This document shows, piece after piece, positions 34,963 to 44,116 of a DNA stretch of 64,000 bases; within the stretch, counting starts at the first letter, position 1; each line of letters begins with the position of its first letter. The stretch spans positions 1,225,001-1,289,000 of the forward strand of contig NZ_CP113524.1 of NCBI RefSeq assembly GCF_026723765.1, read 5' to 3'. The translations under genes were made by a program, and so were the position numbers. This DNA comes from Lacrimispora xylanolytica (GTDB lineage Bacteria; Bacillota; Clostridia; Lachnospirales; Lachnospiraceae). Below the pieces are notes generated by a model. It made no database searches, was not told the origin of the DNA, and saw only the letters and a program-made list of their open reading frames with translations.

Positions 34963-37265
34963 AGCAATTAAAGATTCCAGAAGGAATAAAAGCAATTCTT
35001 TTGCGGGAGGAAATCACGGAGAGCCAGATATTATATAAGGCTGAAACGGATATGGATTTAGAAGGCAGCTACCGGGATGGGCTTGTGATTCTTACGGAGC
35101 AGATACTTTTTTTCTTTCAGGAGATAAAAAGAGCGGAGCGTGTACATTACTTTAAAGGCTATGGCTCCACCAGGGAAATGCATGCGGACTGGGAAAGAGA
35201 TTGGACTGTCAGCCAGTATCAGGTATTGGATATAGAAAACATGTTGATAGAACCTCAGGTGGCATGCAGCACATTGACAATACGGTATCGGGGTATGGAT
35301 TACTGCATTGCCGCATTTTCTAATTTCTGTAAGCATCAGGTCCACCGGCTGATTATGACCTGGGAGGGACGCCCTTTTGAGGTGGAAGAGGAAATATACT
35401 GCCCAACATGTGGAAGAATGTATCCGGATACTGCCACCAGGTTATGTCCCAGATGTACCAACCGGAAGACTGCCTTCATTCGGGCGACAAAATATTTTAG
35501 GCCATATCGCTTTAAACTGGTGCTGATGTTAATCTGCGTTCTGGCAGGGGCGGGACTGAACCTGGTATGGCCTTATTTAACTGGTATGGTTTTGTATGAC
35601 CGGATTCTTGCAAAAAACCAGGATTTTTTAATACGGCTTGGAATCCCACATGGGGATTTTGTAACAGCACTGTTTTTGGCTGTGGTTACTATGCTGGCTG
35701 TAAAAGTAACACTTCTGTTACTGCAGATTATTCAGGGGGTTTTTACAGCACAAATGGTAACAGGAGTCGTCCGGAATATGGAAAAAGATATCTTCCGTGT
35801 CATGGGAAAGCTTTCCATCAGTTTTTATAAAAACAGACAGACCGGCGGACTGATGACACGTGTCATGAGCGACGCGGATCGGGTCACCGGGTTCTATTTT
35901 GACTGTGCGCCATATATTCTCATCAATGGTTTTATCATTCTTGCGTCTGTCGCGGTTATGGTTCGAATTAACTGGCAGATGACCATCGTGACCATTCTTT
36001 TGTTTCCCGCCCTTGTTGCAATCAGTTGGTATCTTAGGCCCAGGATCTGGGTGCTGTTCGGCAAAAGACATCGGACTGAGCGATCCGTAAACAGTACAGT
36101 AAATGATAATCTGACTGGGGCAAGGGTCATCAAATCCTTTGGTCAGGAACGGTTGGAAGCAGAACGCTTTCAGGTACCGAACAAGGGGCTATTAAATGCG
36201 GAAATTGCCATTTCCCGTCAGCAAAATGCGTTTCATCTTATCTATGGCGGAGCCCAGGAGATCGCCTCCTTTGCAGTCTGGGGGCTTGGGGTGTACTTTC
36301 TGATGAGCGGTAAAAATATGAACCTGGGAACGCTGATTACATTTACAGGCTACGTGGGACAGCTTCGTAGTCCTATGGGATTTTTTGCGAGGGTGTATAA
36401 CCAATGGGCAGATAGTATGAATAGTGCAAAGAGAATGTTTGAGATCATGGATGCCATACCGGAGGTAAAAGAGGCTCCGGATGCCCTGCGGCTGGAGAAA
36501 CCAAAAGGAGAGATTTCCCTTCAAAATGTCACGTTTGGATATACAGAAAACAAAACGGTATTAAAGGATATTACGCTTAAAATTCCAGCAGGCAGCATGC
36601 TGGGAATCGTGGGACGCTCTGGAGCTGGAAAAACTACGATTGTAAACCTGATTTCCAGACTTTATGATCCTGTGGAAGGACAGATTACAATTGACGGAAT
36701 TGACATTAAAAAAATCTGCTTTCATGATCTGCGTAAGAATGTGGCTATGGTATCACAGGAAACGTATATATTTATGGGAACGGTAGCAGATAACATCGCA
36801 TATGGAAATCCAGAGGCAGGACGGATGGAAATATTCCGTGCAGCAAAGCTTGCCGGAGCTCATGAGTTCATCATGGGGATGCCGGATGCTTACGATACGA
36901 GAATCGGTGCGTCCGGACGGGAATTTTCCGGCGGGGAACGGCAGCGGATATCCATTGCAAGAGCAATACTTGCAAATCCGAAGATTCTTATTTTGGATGA
37001 GGCTACTGCTTCCGTTGATACGGAAACGGAACGCCTGATTCAAAAATCTATCAACTACCTGATAAAGGGCAGAACTACAATTTCTATTGCTCACCGGCTT
37101 TCCACACTGCGGGATGCAGATTATTTGGTGGTGATTGAACAGGGGAAAATAACGGAGCAGGGGACCAGAGACGAACTTTTTAAACTGCATGGGACCTATT
37201 ATAAGCTGTTGGAATTACAAACAAAGGCATTAGCAATAGAACACTTGCCATGTTCGGAGGGATGA
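34959..37265 (+). CDS. ABC half-exporter with PH-like and zinc-ribbon N-terminus 1
   Basis: The 768-residue protein has an unusual ~180-residue cytoplasmic N-terminus: a beta-rich PH-like region (VILTEQILFFFQE... CSTLTIRYRG) and a zinc ribbon (CPTCGRMYPD...CPRC, ~147-168). The standard exporter core follows: six transmembrane helices (~185-480), then a nucleotide-binding domain with Walker A GIVGRSGAGKTT, signature FSGGERQR and Walker B ILILDEATASVD. It pairs with the similar 37827-40010 product, presumably as a heterodimer, with a DUF1854 gene between. DUF1854 genes next to such exporters are known in other bacteria. The exported substrate is unknown; coupling to glycoside hydrolases suggests a glycan-related or signalling molecule. 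Confidence 0.85.
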   Translation: MKQLKIPEGIKAILLREEITESQILYKAETDMDLEGSYRDGLVILTEQILFFFQEIKRAERVHYFKGYGSTREMHADWERDWTVSQYQVLDIENMLIEPQVACSTLTIRYRGMDYCIAAFSNFCKHQVHRLIMTWEGRPFEVEEEIYCPTCGRMYPDTATRLCPRCTNRKTAFIRATKYFRPYRFKLVLMLICVLAGAGLNLVWPYLTGMVLYDRILAKNQDFLIRLGIPHGDFVTALFLAVVTMLAVKVTLLLLQIIQGVFTAQMVTGVVRNMEKDIFRVMGKLSISFYKNRQTGGLMTRVMSDADRVTGFYFDCAPYILINGFIILASVAVMVRINWQMTIVTILLFPALVAISWYLRPRIWVLFGKRHRTERSVNSTVNDNLTGARVIKSFGQERLEAERFQVPNKGLLNAEIAISRQQNAFHLIYGGAQEIASFAVWGLGVYFLMSGKNMNLGTLITFTGYVGQLRSPMGFFARVYNQWADSMNSAKRMFEIMDAIPEVKEAPDALRLEKPKGEISLQNVTFGYTENKTVLKDITLKIPAGSMLGIVGRSGAGKTTIVNLISRLYDPVEGQITIDGIDIKKICFHDLRKNVAMVSQETYIFMGTVADNIAYGNPEAGRMEIFRAAKLAGAHEFIMGMPDAYDTRIGASGREFSGGERQRISIARAILANPKILILDEATASVDTETERLIQKSINYLIKGRTTISIAHRLSTLRDADYLVVIEQGKITEQGTRDELFKLHGTYYKLLELQTKALAIEHLPCSEG

Positions 37266-37272
37266 GAGAAAA

Positions 37273-37815
37273 ATGCCAGAAGAGTTTAACTTGAGTCAGA
37301 TGGAACGGGAAACAGAAGAGATGCTAAAAATCCGTTACCTGACAAAACATAATACTGTATTTAAAAGGACAGAGGGAGGATTTGTAAGTCTTTACGTGGG
37401 AGAGGAATCCTATTCCAGAATCCAGGTGATGCGAATGTTCCCATTTATGGAGAAGGACCGGTTTTTGTCCGTCCGCTCCGTAGGAGATAAGTCAAAAGAA
37501 ATTGGAATAATAGAAAATTTAAAGGATATGGAAGAGGATACGATTAAGCTTTTAAGGGAGCAGCTGAACCTGCGGTATTTTACACCTGTTATCACTAAAA
37601 TCCGATCGGTTAAGGAAGAATATGGGTTTGCTTACTGGGACGTCCTAACGGATCACGGAGAGTGCAGATTCACAATCCAAATGGGAGGAAATGCAGTGGT
37701 TCATCTGACGGAAGAACGGATTCTTCTCTCAGATATTGATGAGAACCGCTTTGAAATACCGGATGTAGGGCGGCTTACACCCGCAGAGCGCAGAAAACTG
37801 GATCTGTTTTTATAG
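37273..37815 (+). CDS. DUF1854 protein associated with ABC exporters
   Basis: The 180-residue soluble protein fits DUF1854: RIQVMRMFPFMEKDRFLSVR, then an LKDMEEDTIKLLREQLNLRYF helix-strand junction, FTPVITKIRSV, and a C-terminal DVGRLTPAERRKLDLFL. DUF1854 genes typically lie between or beside two ABC half-exporters, as here, and the protein is assumed to be a cytoplasmic accessory subunit of the transporter. The biochemical role is not known. The gene starts seven bases after the first exporter gene and ends eleven bases before the second. Confidence 0.75.
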   Translation: MPEEFNLSQMERETEEMLKIRYLTKHNTVFKRTEGGFVSLYVGEESYSRIQVMRMFPFMEKDRFLSVRSVGDKSKEIGIIENLKDMEEDTIKLLREQLNLRYFTPVITKIRSVKEEYGFAYWDVLTDHGECRFTIQMGGNAVVHLTEERILLSDIDENRFEIPDVGRLTPAERRKLDLFL

Positions 37816-37826
37816 AGGAGGCTGCC

Positions 37827-40010
37827 TTGGAACTTTTGTATCAATTAACAGATAAAAACAAAGAGCTCCTTGGATTGTCCCGTGGGGAAGAAATCTATTA
37901 TTGCTTTCCCCTGGATTTAGACCGGGAGGGGAGTTTCAGAGATAATTCCTATACGGTAGTGACCAATCAAAGGATACTTCTATTAGAGGAGGGCTGCTGT
38001 ACCAAAGCGTACCGGCTTTCGGAGGTTGAGAAAGTAGTAGGTGAGCCTCAGATTTCAAGTGGTATTCTCTATGTAGTAAAGAATGGAGTAGAGGAATTTC
38101 TGGGCAGGTATTCCGCAAAGCATCTGACCAGGTATTCCTATATCACCAGAGGCTGTCTGCTTTTGCAGCGAGGGGAAAAGGAACGGGTGGTCAGCCGCGA
38201 ATACGAGACCGCCTGTCTGACGTGTAAAAGAGCATTACCGGGAACCAGGGAATGTCCTAAGTGCACAGGAAAAAAAGAAAGTCTGGTGTCTGATTTTTTA
38301 ATGCTTATAAAGCCGCAATGGAGACTTTTTGGAGTTATTGTTCTTCTTATGTTTTCTGCAACGGCAGTAACTCTGGCAAATCCTGCCATTCAGCAGCGCC
38401 TGATGGATGATGTTCTAATTGGGAACAAAGGCAATGTAAAACAGGCAGTGCTTTGCTTAAGCCTTATGTTTATCATGAGCGTTGGTATTGTATTTATCAA
38501 TGCAGGGAAATCCTATCTTTGCTCAAAGCTTGGCTCAAGAATCAGTGCCGGACTTCGGGAAAAGCTTTATGTTAAAATACAGCTTTTGTCCCTTTCCTTT
38601 ATTAATGAAAGAAGTCCGGGAGAGCTGATGAACCGAATTCTTTATGATACAGGAAGAGTAAGAGACTTCATGGGGGAAACCTTCTGTAATTTGTTCACAA
38701 TCATTATACTTTTTATCGCAGATGCCCTGCTGATGCTGATTCTGGACTGGAAACTGGCATTGATGGCATTTTTATTTGCTCCGGCTGCCATGTTGTTTTC
38801 CCTGTCGTTGCGAAAATATATCAGAACAAGATTTCACATGCAGGGGGAAAAAGCTGACAAAGTAAACAGCGGGCTTCAGGATGTGATTTCCGGAATGGCA
38901 GTGGTAAAGTCCTATGGACAGGAGGAACGGGAGGCAGAGTATTTCGACAGGAATACAGAGGAGTATGTTAAGGTGCAAAGAAGCAATGAAGTATTTTTTG
39001 CAACGGTGTATCCCTTCATTGGTTTTGTCCTTGAAGCAGGTGTTTACCTTGTTGTTTATTTTGGAGGAATATCCGTATTACATGGACGAATGACTCCAGG
39101 CAGGCTGTTTCAGTTTATCATTTACACCACTCTTTTGTATACGTACATAGGATGGCTGACCAATATGCCGCGAATGCTCATGAATATGGTTACAAGTATG
39201 GAACGAATCGGAGATGTCTTAAAGCAGGAGCCTCAGATTTTTGACCATGAAAATGCCAAATATCATGAAATAAAGGGAAACGTGGAATTTCATCATGCAT
39301 CCTTTGGTTACAAATCATACGAACCAGTCATCGAGCAGATTGATTTTAAGGTAAAGCAGGGAGAGATGATTGGAATCGTAGGGGCCTCAGGCACAGGAAA
39401 ATCCACACTCATCAATCTTGTGATGCATCTCTATGAGGTGGATGACGGAGAAATACGAGTGGATGGGGAAAATATTATGGATATACGCCTTTCCCATTAC
39501 CATTCTCAAATTGGAGTTGTTTTGCAGGAGACCTTTCTTTTTTCCGGTACCATTTTAAATAATATCCGATTTGCAAGACCAGAGGCTTCTTATGAAGAAA
39601 TTATCCGGGCTGCCAAAATGGCAAATGCTCATGATTTCATCTGTGGTCTTCCTGATGGCTATCAAACTTATGTGGGAGAAAAGGGTCACAATCTTTCCGG
39701 AGGAGAAAGGCAGAGGGTGGCAATTGCAAGGGCAATTTTAAATGATCCTAAGATTCTTATTTTGGATGAGGCGACAGCAAGCCTGGATACGGAAAGTGAA
39801 TATCTCATTCAAAAGGCACTTAAAAGACTGACCAGCGGCAGAACCACCTTTGCCATTGCTCACAGGCTCTCCACACTAAAGGATGCAGACAGATTAATTG
39901 TCATAGACAGGCACCGGATTGTAGAATCCGGCACCCATATGGAATTGATGAAAAAGAAAGGCATCTATTACAATCTGGTTACTGCACAGCTGATGATGCA
40001 GAAGAACTAA
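37827..40010 (+). CDS. ABC half-exporter with PH-like and zinc-ribbon N-terminus 2
   Basis: The start is TTG 37827, with GAGGAGG five bases upstream. The 727-residue protein repeats the layout of its partner. A PH-like N-terminus (~20-110; YTVVTNQRILLLEEG, SSGILYVVKNGVEEFLG) is followed by a zinc ribbon (CLTCKRALPGTRECPKC, ~130-146), six transmembrane helices, and a nucleotide-binding domain with GIVGASGTGKST, LSGGERQR and ILILDEATASLD. Both half-transporters keep all ATPase motifs, so neither site looks degenerate. The bidirectional terminator at 40047-40074 ends this operon. Confidence 0.85.
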   Translation: MELLYQLTDKNKELLGLSRGEEIYYCFPLDLDREGSFRDNSYTVVTNQRILLLEEGCCTKAYRLSEVEKVVGEPQISSGILYVVKNGVEEFLGRYSAKHLTRYSYITRGCLLLQRGEKERVVSREYETACLTCKRALPGTRECPKCTGKKESLVSDFLMLIKPQWRLFGVIVLLMFSATAVTLANPAIQQRLMDDVLIGNKGNVKQAVLCLSLMFIMSVGIVFINAGKSYLCSKLGSRISAGLREKLYVKIQLLSLSFINERSPGELMNRILYDTGRVRDFMGETFCNLFTIIILFIADALLMLILDWKLALMAFLFAPAAMLFSLSLRKYIRTRFHMQGEKADKVNSGLQDVISGMAVVKSYGQEEREAEYFDRNTEEYVKVQRSNEVFFATVYPFIGFVLEAGVYLVVYFGGISVLHGRMTPGRLFQFIIYTTLLYTYIGWLTNMPRMLMNMVTSMERIGDVLKQEPQIFDHENAKYHEIKGNVEFHHASFGYKSYEPVIEQIDFKVKQGEMIGIVGASGTGKSTLINLVMHLYEVDDGEIRVDGENIMDIRLSHYHSQIGVVLQETFLFSGTILNNIRFARPEASYEEIIRAAKMANAHDFICGLPDGYQTYVGEKGHNLSGGERQRVAIARAILNDPKILILDEATASLDTESEYLIQKALKRLTSGRTTFAIAHRLSTLKDADRLIVIDRHRIVESGTHMELMKKKGIYYNLVTAQLMMQKN

Positions 40011-40024
40011 ATTTTAGATGTAGA

Positions 40025-40948
40025 TTAATTATGATTGCAAAAAGATCTGTACTCGCTTGGGGTACAGTTTTTTTGCTGTTTAAAAATACGGTTGAATGTG
40101 GAGATGCTGGAAAAACCTGTGGACAAAGCGATTTCCGTAATGGACAGGTTTGGCTGAGCCAAAAGAGTTTCCGCAGCCTTAATTCGTTTAAAACTGAGAT
40201 AATCATAAAAGGTTGAGTCCGTGTACTGTTTAAATAACCGGGTAAAATGATACTTGGAAAAGCCGCTGAAATCTGCAATATCATCTAAGGAAAGCTCTTC
40301 CCTGTAATGAGCATCAATGTAGTTAATTACCGTATTAAATTTCTGCATGTATTCTTTTTGCTTGTAAATACGGACGTTTGGAAAAAGATTAATATTGTTT
40401 AATCGGTTTCGTCCAAGGGTAACAAAAAGATTGAGTAGAAGAGAGTAAATTACCAATTCCCGATATTCATTGGTACCAAAATATTCATTACGCATCTGCA
40501 TGAGCAATTGCAGGACATCTTCATAAATTTGGGGATAGCTGGTATTTGTAATATGTAAGGAACTGCTCAGCAGAGATTGAAGTCCTGCAAATCCTTTCAA
40601 TTTGGTAATGTTTGAGATATCAAACTGAAAGATAAACCGCTTTCCGTAATCAGGAGCAATCAAATAATGAATTTCACCAGGAGGAAGGATAAGAATCTCA
40701 CCTGGAAGAATATGATACTTTTTATTAGAAGATACTGCATCATAATAATTTTCCACTGGCATGATGATCTCAAGTGCAGTATGCCAGTGGGGAGCGAAAT
40801 TACTCGCTTGACAGTTGTACCAGATTCGGATTGTAGATCCATTTTGGAAGTTTATTGTCTCATAGTTATCATCTACGGTACGTTCTTTCCAATCACTGTT
40901 CTGAGTGTAAAAGTCTAAATAAGAACATTTAATCTGATCTCCTACCAT
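40025..40948 (-). CDS. AraC-family transcriptional regulator
   Basis: The 307-residue regulator is encoded on the opposite strand, divergent from the importer operon and convergent with the exporter operon. GGAGG precedes its ATG. The N-terminal cupin half (FAPHWHTALEIIMPVENYYD, KYHILPGEILILPPGEIHYL) would bind a sugar ligand. The C-terminal half has two helix-turn-helix motifs (LSLDDIADFSGFSKYHFTRL and LSITEIALSTGFSSISTFNR). AraC proteins with a cupin domain commonly activate adjacent glycan genes when sugar is bound. The likely target is the 41186 operon and perhaps 29646. Its last codons overlap the terminator of the facing operon. Confidence 0.9.
   Translation of the reverse strand: MVGDQIKCSYLDFYTQNSDWKERTVDDNYETINFQNGSTIRIWYNCQASNFAPHWHTALEIIMPVENYYDAVSSNKKYHILPGEILILPPGEIHYLIAPDYGKRFIFQFDISNITKLKGFAGLQSLLSSSLHITNTSYPQIYEDVLQLLMQMRNEYFGTNEYRELVIYSLLLNLFVTLGRNRLNNINLFPNVRIYKQKEYMQKFNTVINYIDAHYREELSLDDIADFSGFSKYHFTRLFKQYTDSTFYDYLSFKRIKAAETLLAQPNLSITEIALSTGFSSISTFNRIFKQQKNCTPSEYRSFCNHN
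40047..40074. terminator. Bidirectional terminator inside the end of the AraC gene
   Basis: The stem CTGTAC (40047-40052) pairs with GTACAG (40062-40067). T7 follows on the plus strand (40068-40074), and on the minus strand the hairpin is followed by ATCTTTTT. It can stop the exporter operon in one direction and the regulator mRNA in the other, although the regulator's stop codon (40025-40027) lies beyond it. Confidence 0.7.
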
Positions 40949-40982
40949 GATTCCTCCATTTGCTAATATTCAGTGTGCTTAT

Positions 40983-40988
40983 ATTATA
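40983..40988 (-). promoter_or_regulatory. -10 element of the AraC-family gene
   Basis: On the minus strand, TGTTATAATATAAG contains a perfect TATAAT about 35 bases before the start codon. No good -35 lies 16-18 bases upstream, which would suit an activator-dependent or autoregulated promoter. Confidence 0.5.
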
Positions 40989-41185
40989 ACAATAAGTTTA
41001 ACACTCTTACTAAAATAATTCTAGCACGATACGACAAAAAGGTAAATATTGCACAATAAAATTGAAAAGATAAAGCGAAAACTAGGCAATATGTGAAGAG
41101 TAACTAGCAATAACTGATAAGCGATAGTCGTTTAACTTGATAAAATAATAGTAAGATAGATGTCGGGCAAGGGGATGGAGGAACT

Positions 41186-44104
41186 ATGAAAAGCACTGCT
41201 AAAAAAACAGGTGTGGTATTAGGTGTGATTGCAGTATTCGTACTTCTGATTTATTTGATGAATCGGATGACCGGTGTAGAGAGCTATGCGGATAAGTATG
41301 CAGGCGTTGATCTTTTAGCAGAGGTCGATGGGCTTGACCGCGAAGGAACCTATTCTCAGTATATAGCCAGTTACTCTGATGCTGGTCATCCAGCAACAGA
41401 CGTGGATATTAATGTATGCAGCTATGCATCAGGCAAAAATATTTCCGTGTATCAACAGTATGAAGGAGAGGCAGGAGCGCTTTATACTGGAGATGGATCA
41501 ACGGTGACGTGGAATGTGGAAGTACCAGAGGCGGGATTTTACAATGTGTATCTGGAATATATGACCATAGGATCCAGAGGTGTTGCCGTAGAACGTGCCA
41601 TCTACATTAATGGTGAGAGTCCTTTTACGAGTGCAGCCAATCTGACGTTTAAAAGACAATGGACAGACAAAGGAAAGGTCATTACGGATAATCAGGGCAA
41701 TCAGATTCGACCGTCTCAGATTGAAGTTTACAAATGGCAGAGTGCCTACTGTAAAGATGATATGGGATACATGCAGGAGCCATATCAATTTTATTTTAAA
41801 AAAGGAAATAATGCTCTTACCCTTGCCGCAATAAATGAGCCCATGGTGCTTCGTAAACTGGCTCTTACGGCAGTAAAGGAGGAGAAGACCTACATAGAAT
41901 ACAGGAAAAGTCAGCCTGAAATGAAAAAGCCTCTCACAGGCTTTCAGCTAAAAATCCAGGGAGAGGACTCTTCGATGAGATCTGAACCATCCCTCTATGC
42001 CAAATATGACCGGTCTTCTCCAACGACAGAGCCAAACAGTGTAACAAAAACCGTGCTTAACTATACGGGAGGAGAAGCATGGAATGGGGCAGGACAATGG
42101 ATCGAGTGGAACTTTAGGGTACCCGAGGACGGGTATTATCATATTACAGTCAAGGGACGGCAGAATTATTCCAGAGGCAGCATTTCCAGCAGAAGCCTTT
42201 TGATTGATGGTGAAATTCCCTTTAAGGAGGTTAAGACAATCTCCTTTGATTATGAAAATGACTGGGATGTGAAGACGTTATCCGATCAGGAAGGAAACCC
42301 CTATGAATTCTACTTAAAAGCAGGCAGCCATACCATTCGTCTGGAAGCGACCCTTGGAGGCATGGGCGACATATTAAAGGAGTTAGAGGAGTCTACCTAT
42401 CGATTGAATCAGATTTATCGTAAACTTTTAGTTTATACAGGCGCAGCTCCGGATAAGTACCGTGACTATAATCTGGGGCAGTTATATCCGGATGTAATAA
42501 AAGCGATGGGCTTAGAGTCAAAAAGACTCTACAAAATTATTGATGATGTGGTGGCCTATACGGGACAAAAGGCAGAAAAGATTGCGACGGCACAAACACT
42601 GGCACAGCAGCTTGAGATGTTTGAAGAGCGACCAGATAAGATAACAGTAAATTTTATAGATTTTAAAAACAATATTACTTCATTGGGAACTGCAATATTG
42701 AACATGAGGGAGACAAAACTAGATGTGGATTATCTCATGGTAAGCAGTGGGAATGTTAGCATATCCGCCGATAAAGCTGGTATTCTTGATAAAGCCTGGC
42801 ATGAAGTAAAATCCTTTGCTGCCTCTTTCTTCGTGGATTATAATGCCGTGGGAAACGTTTACAGTAAGGATGAAGATAAGGACTCGGTGGTAAAAGTATG
42901 GATCGCAACCGGACGTGACCAGGGAACGATTCTAAAAACTATGGTGGATGATACCTTTACCTTAGAAAGCGGAATCAAGGTCAACGTAGAAATCGTAGAA
43001 GCTGGAGCCCTTTTAAATGCGGTGGTAGCAGGTCGTGGGCCGAATGTTGTGCTGTCCGTAGGGGCTGATCAACCGGTTAATTACGCCCTTAGAAATGCAG
43101 TCGAGGATTTAACTCAGTTTGAGGACCATAAAGAAGTACTTAACTCGTTTTACAAAAGCGCCTACAGAGCGTATGAGTTTAACGACGGCCTGTATGCGAT
43201 TCCTGAAACCCAGACCTACAATGTAATGTTTTACAGAAAAGATATTATGAAGGAATTAAATCTAGAGGTGCCAAATACCTGGGAGGAGCTGATTCATATG
43301 CTGCCCACCATCCAGGGAAACAATATGGAGGTAGGAATTCCAACAACTGCGAGTACAACCGCGCCGGACTTATCAGTCTTTTATACCTTGTTATACCAAA
43401 ATGGCAGCGATGTGTATGATGAAAAAGCCTTAAAAACCATCATAGATAATGAGGCTGGAGTTAAAGCATTTAACACATATACCAGTTTTTTTACGGACTA
43501 TGGAATGCCGAAAGATTATGACTTTGTCAGCCGTTTCAGGTCCGGTCAGATGCCCTTAGGAATTGCAAACTACAGCAGCTACAATACCTTAATGGTTTCA
43601 GCGCCGGAAATCAGAGGCTTATGGGATTTTACCCTGATTCCAGGCACAGAGAAAAAGGATACAGCCGGGAACAGGATAATCGACCGTTCTGATTACTCCA
43701 CAGGAACCTGCACCATGATGATAAAAACAAAGGATGAAAACGTGAAGCAGAATGCATGGCAATTCATGAAATGGTGGGCCCAGCCAGACACTCAGGTGAG
43801 ATTTGGCCGTGAGTTAGAAGCACTTCTTGGATCTTCTGCAAGATATGCAACAGCAAACAAAGATGCGTTTCGTCAACTGGCATGGAGTGCAGATAATGTA
43901 GAAGTGCTGGGAGAGCAGTGGAAATCAACGGTTGGATTCCGTGAGGTCGCAGGAGGCTATTATACTGGAAGGCATATCACCAACGCAGTCCGAAAGGTAA
44001 TCAATAAAGGAGAGGATCCAAGAGAAACGATTCTGGAGTATTCGATGACAATTAATGAGGAGTTAAAGAAGAAACGAATTGAATTTGGACTTCCGAACGA
44101 GTAG
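41186..44104 (+). CDS. Large sugar-binding protein fused to two CBM-like domains
   Basis: GGAGG precedes the start. The 972-residue protein has an N-terminal membrane anchor or signal (about residues 7-27). Two similar beta-sandwich regions follow, of the CBM6/35-like kind (about 75-235 and 295-400; VEVPEAGFYNVYLEYM and FRVPEDGYYHITVKGR are the matching strands). After a helical linker comes a family-1 extracellular solute-binding domain (about 565-972; GRGPNVVLSVGADQP, YNVMFYRKDIMKEL, WAQPDTQVRFG). There is no lipobox, so it is probably anchored by the uncleaved helix. It would capture polysaccharide and feed oligosaccharides to the permeases encoded downstream. Confidence 0.82.
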   Translation: MKSTAKKTGVVLGVIAVFVLLIYLMNRMTGVESYADKYAGVDLLAEVDGLDREGTYSQYIASYSDAGHPATDVDINVCSYASGKNISVYQQYEGEAGALYTGDGSTVTWNVEVPEAGFYNVYLEYMTIGSRGVAVERAIYINGESPFTSAANLTFKRQWTDKGKVITDNQGNQIRPSQIEVYKWQSAYCKDDMGYMQEPYQFYFKKGNNALTLAAINEPMVLRKLALTAVKEEKTYIEYRKSQPEMKKPLTGFQLKIQGEDSSMRSEPSLYAKYDRSSPTTEPNSVTKTVLNYTGGEAWNGAGQWIEWNFRVPEDGYYHITVKGRQNYSRGSISSRSLLIDGEIPFKEVKTISFDYENDWDVKTLSDQEGNPYEFYLKAGSHTIRLEATLGGMGDILKELEESTYRLNQIYRKLLVYTGAAPDKYRDYNLGQLYPDVIKAMGLESKRLYKIIDDVVAYTGQKAEKIATAQTLAQQLEMFEERPDKITVNFIDFKNNITSLGTAILNMRETKLDVDYLMVSSGNVSISADKAGILDKAWHEVKSFAASFFVDYNAVGNVYSKDEDKDSVVKVWIATGRDQGTILKTMVDDTFTLESGIKVNVEIVEAGALLNAVVAGRGPNVVLSVGADQPVNYALRNAVEDLTQFEDHKEVLNSFYKSAYRAYEFNDGLYAIPETQTYNVMFYRKDIMKELNLEVPNTWEELIHMLPTIQGNNMEVGIPTTASTTAPDLSVFYTLLYQNGSDVYDEKALKTIIDNEAGVKAFNTYTSFFTDYGMPKDYDFVSRFRSGQMPLGIANYSSYNTLMVSAPEIRGLWDFTLIPGTEKKDTAGNRIIDRSDYSTGTCTMMIKTKDENVKQNAWQFMKWWAQPDTQVRFGRELEALLGSSARYATANKDAFRQLAWSADNVEVLGEQWKSTVGFREVAGGYYTGRHITNAVRKVINKGEDPRETILEYSMTINEELKKKRIEFGLPNE

Positions 44105-44116
44105 CAGGAGGATGGG

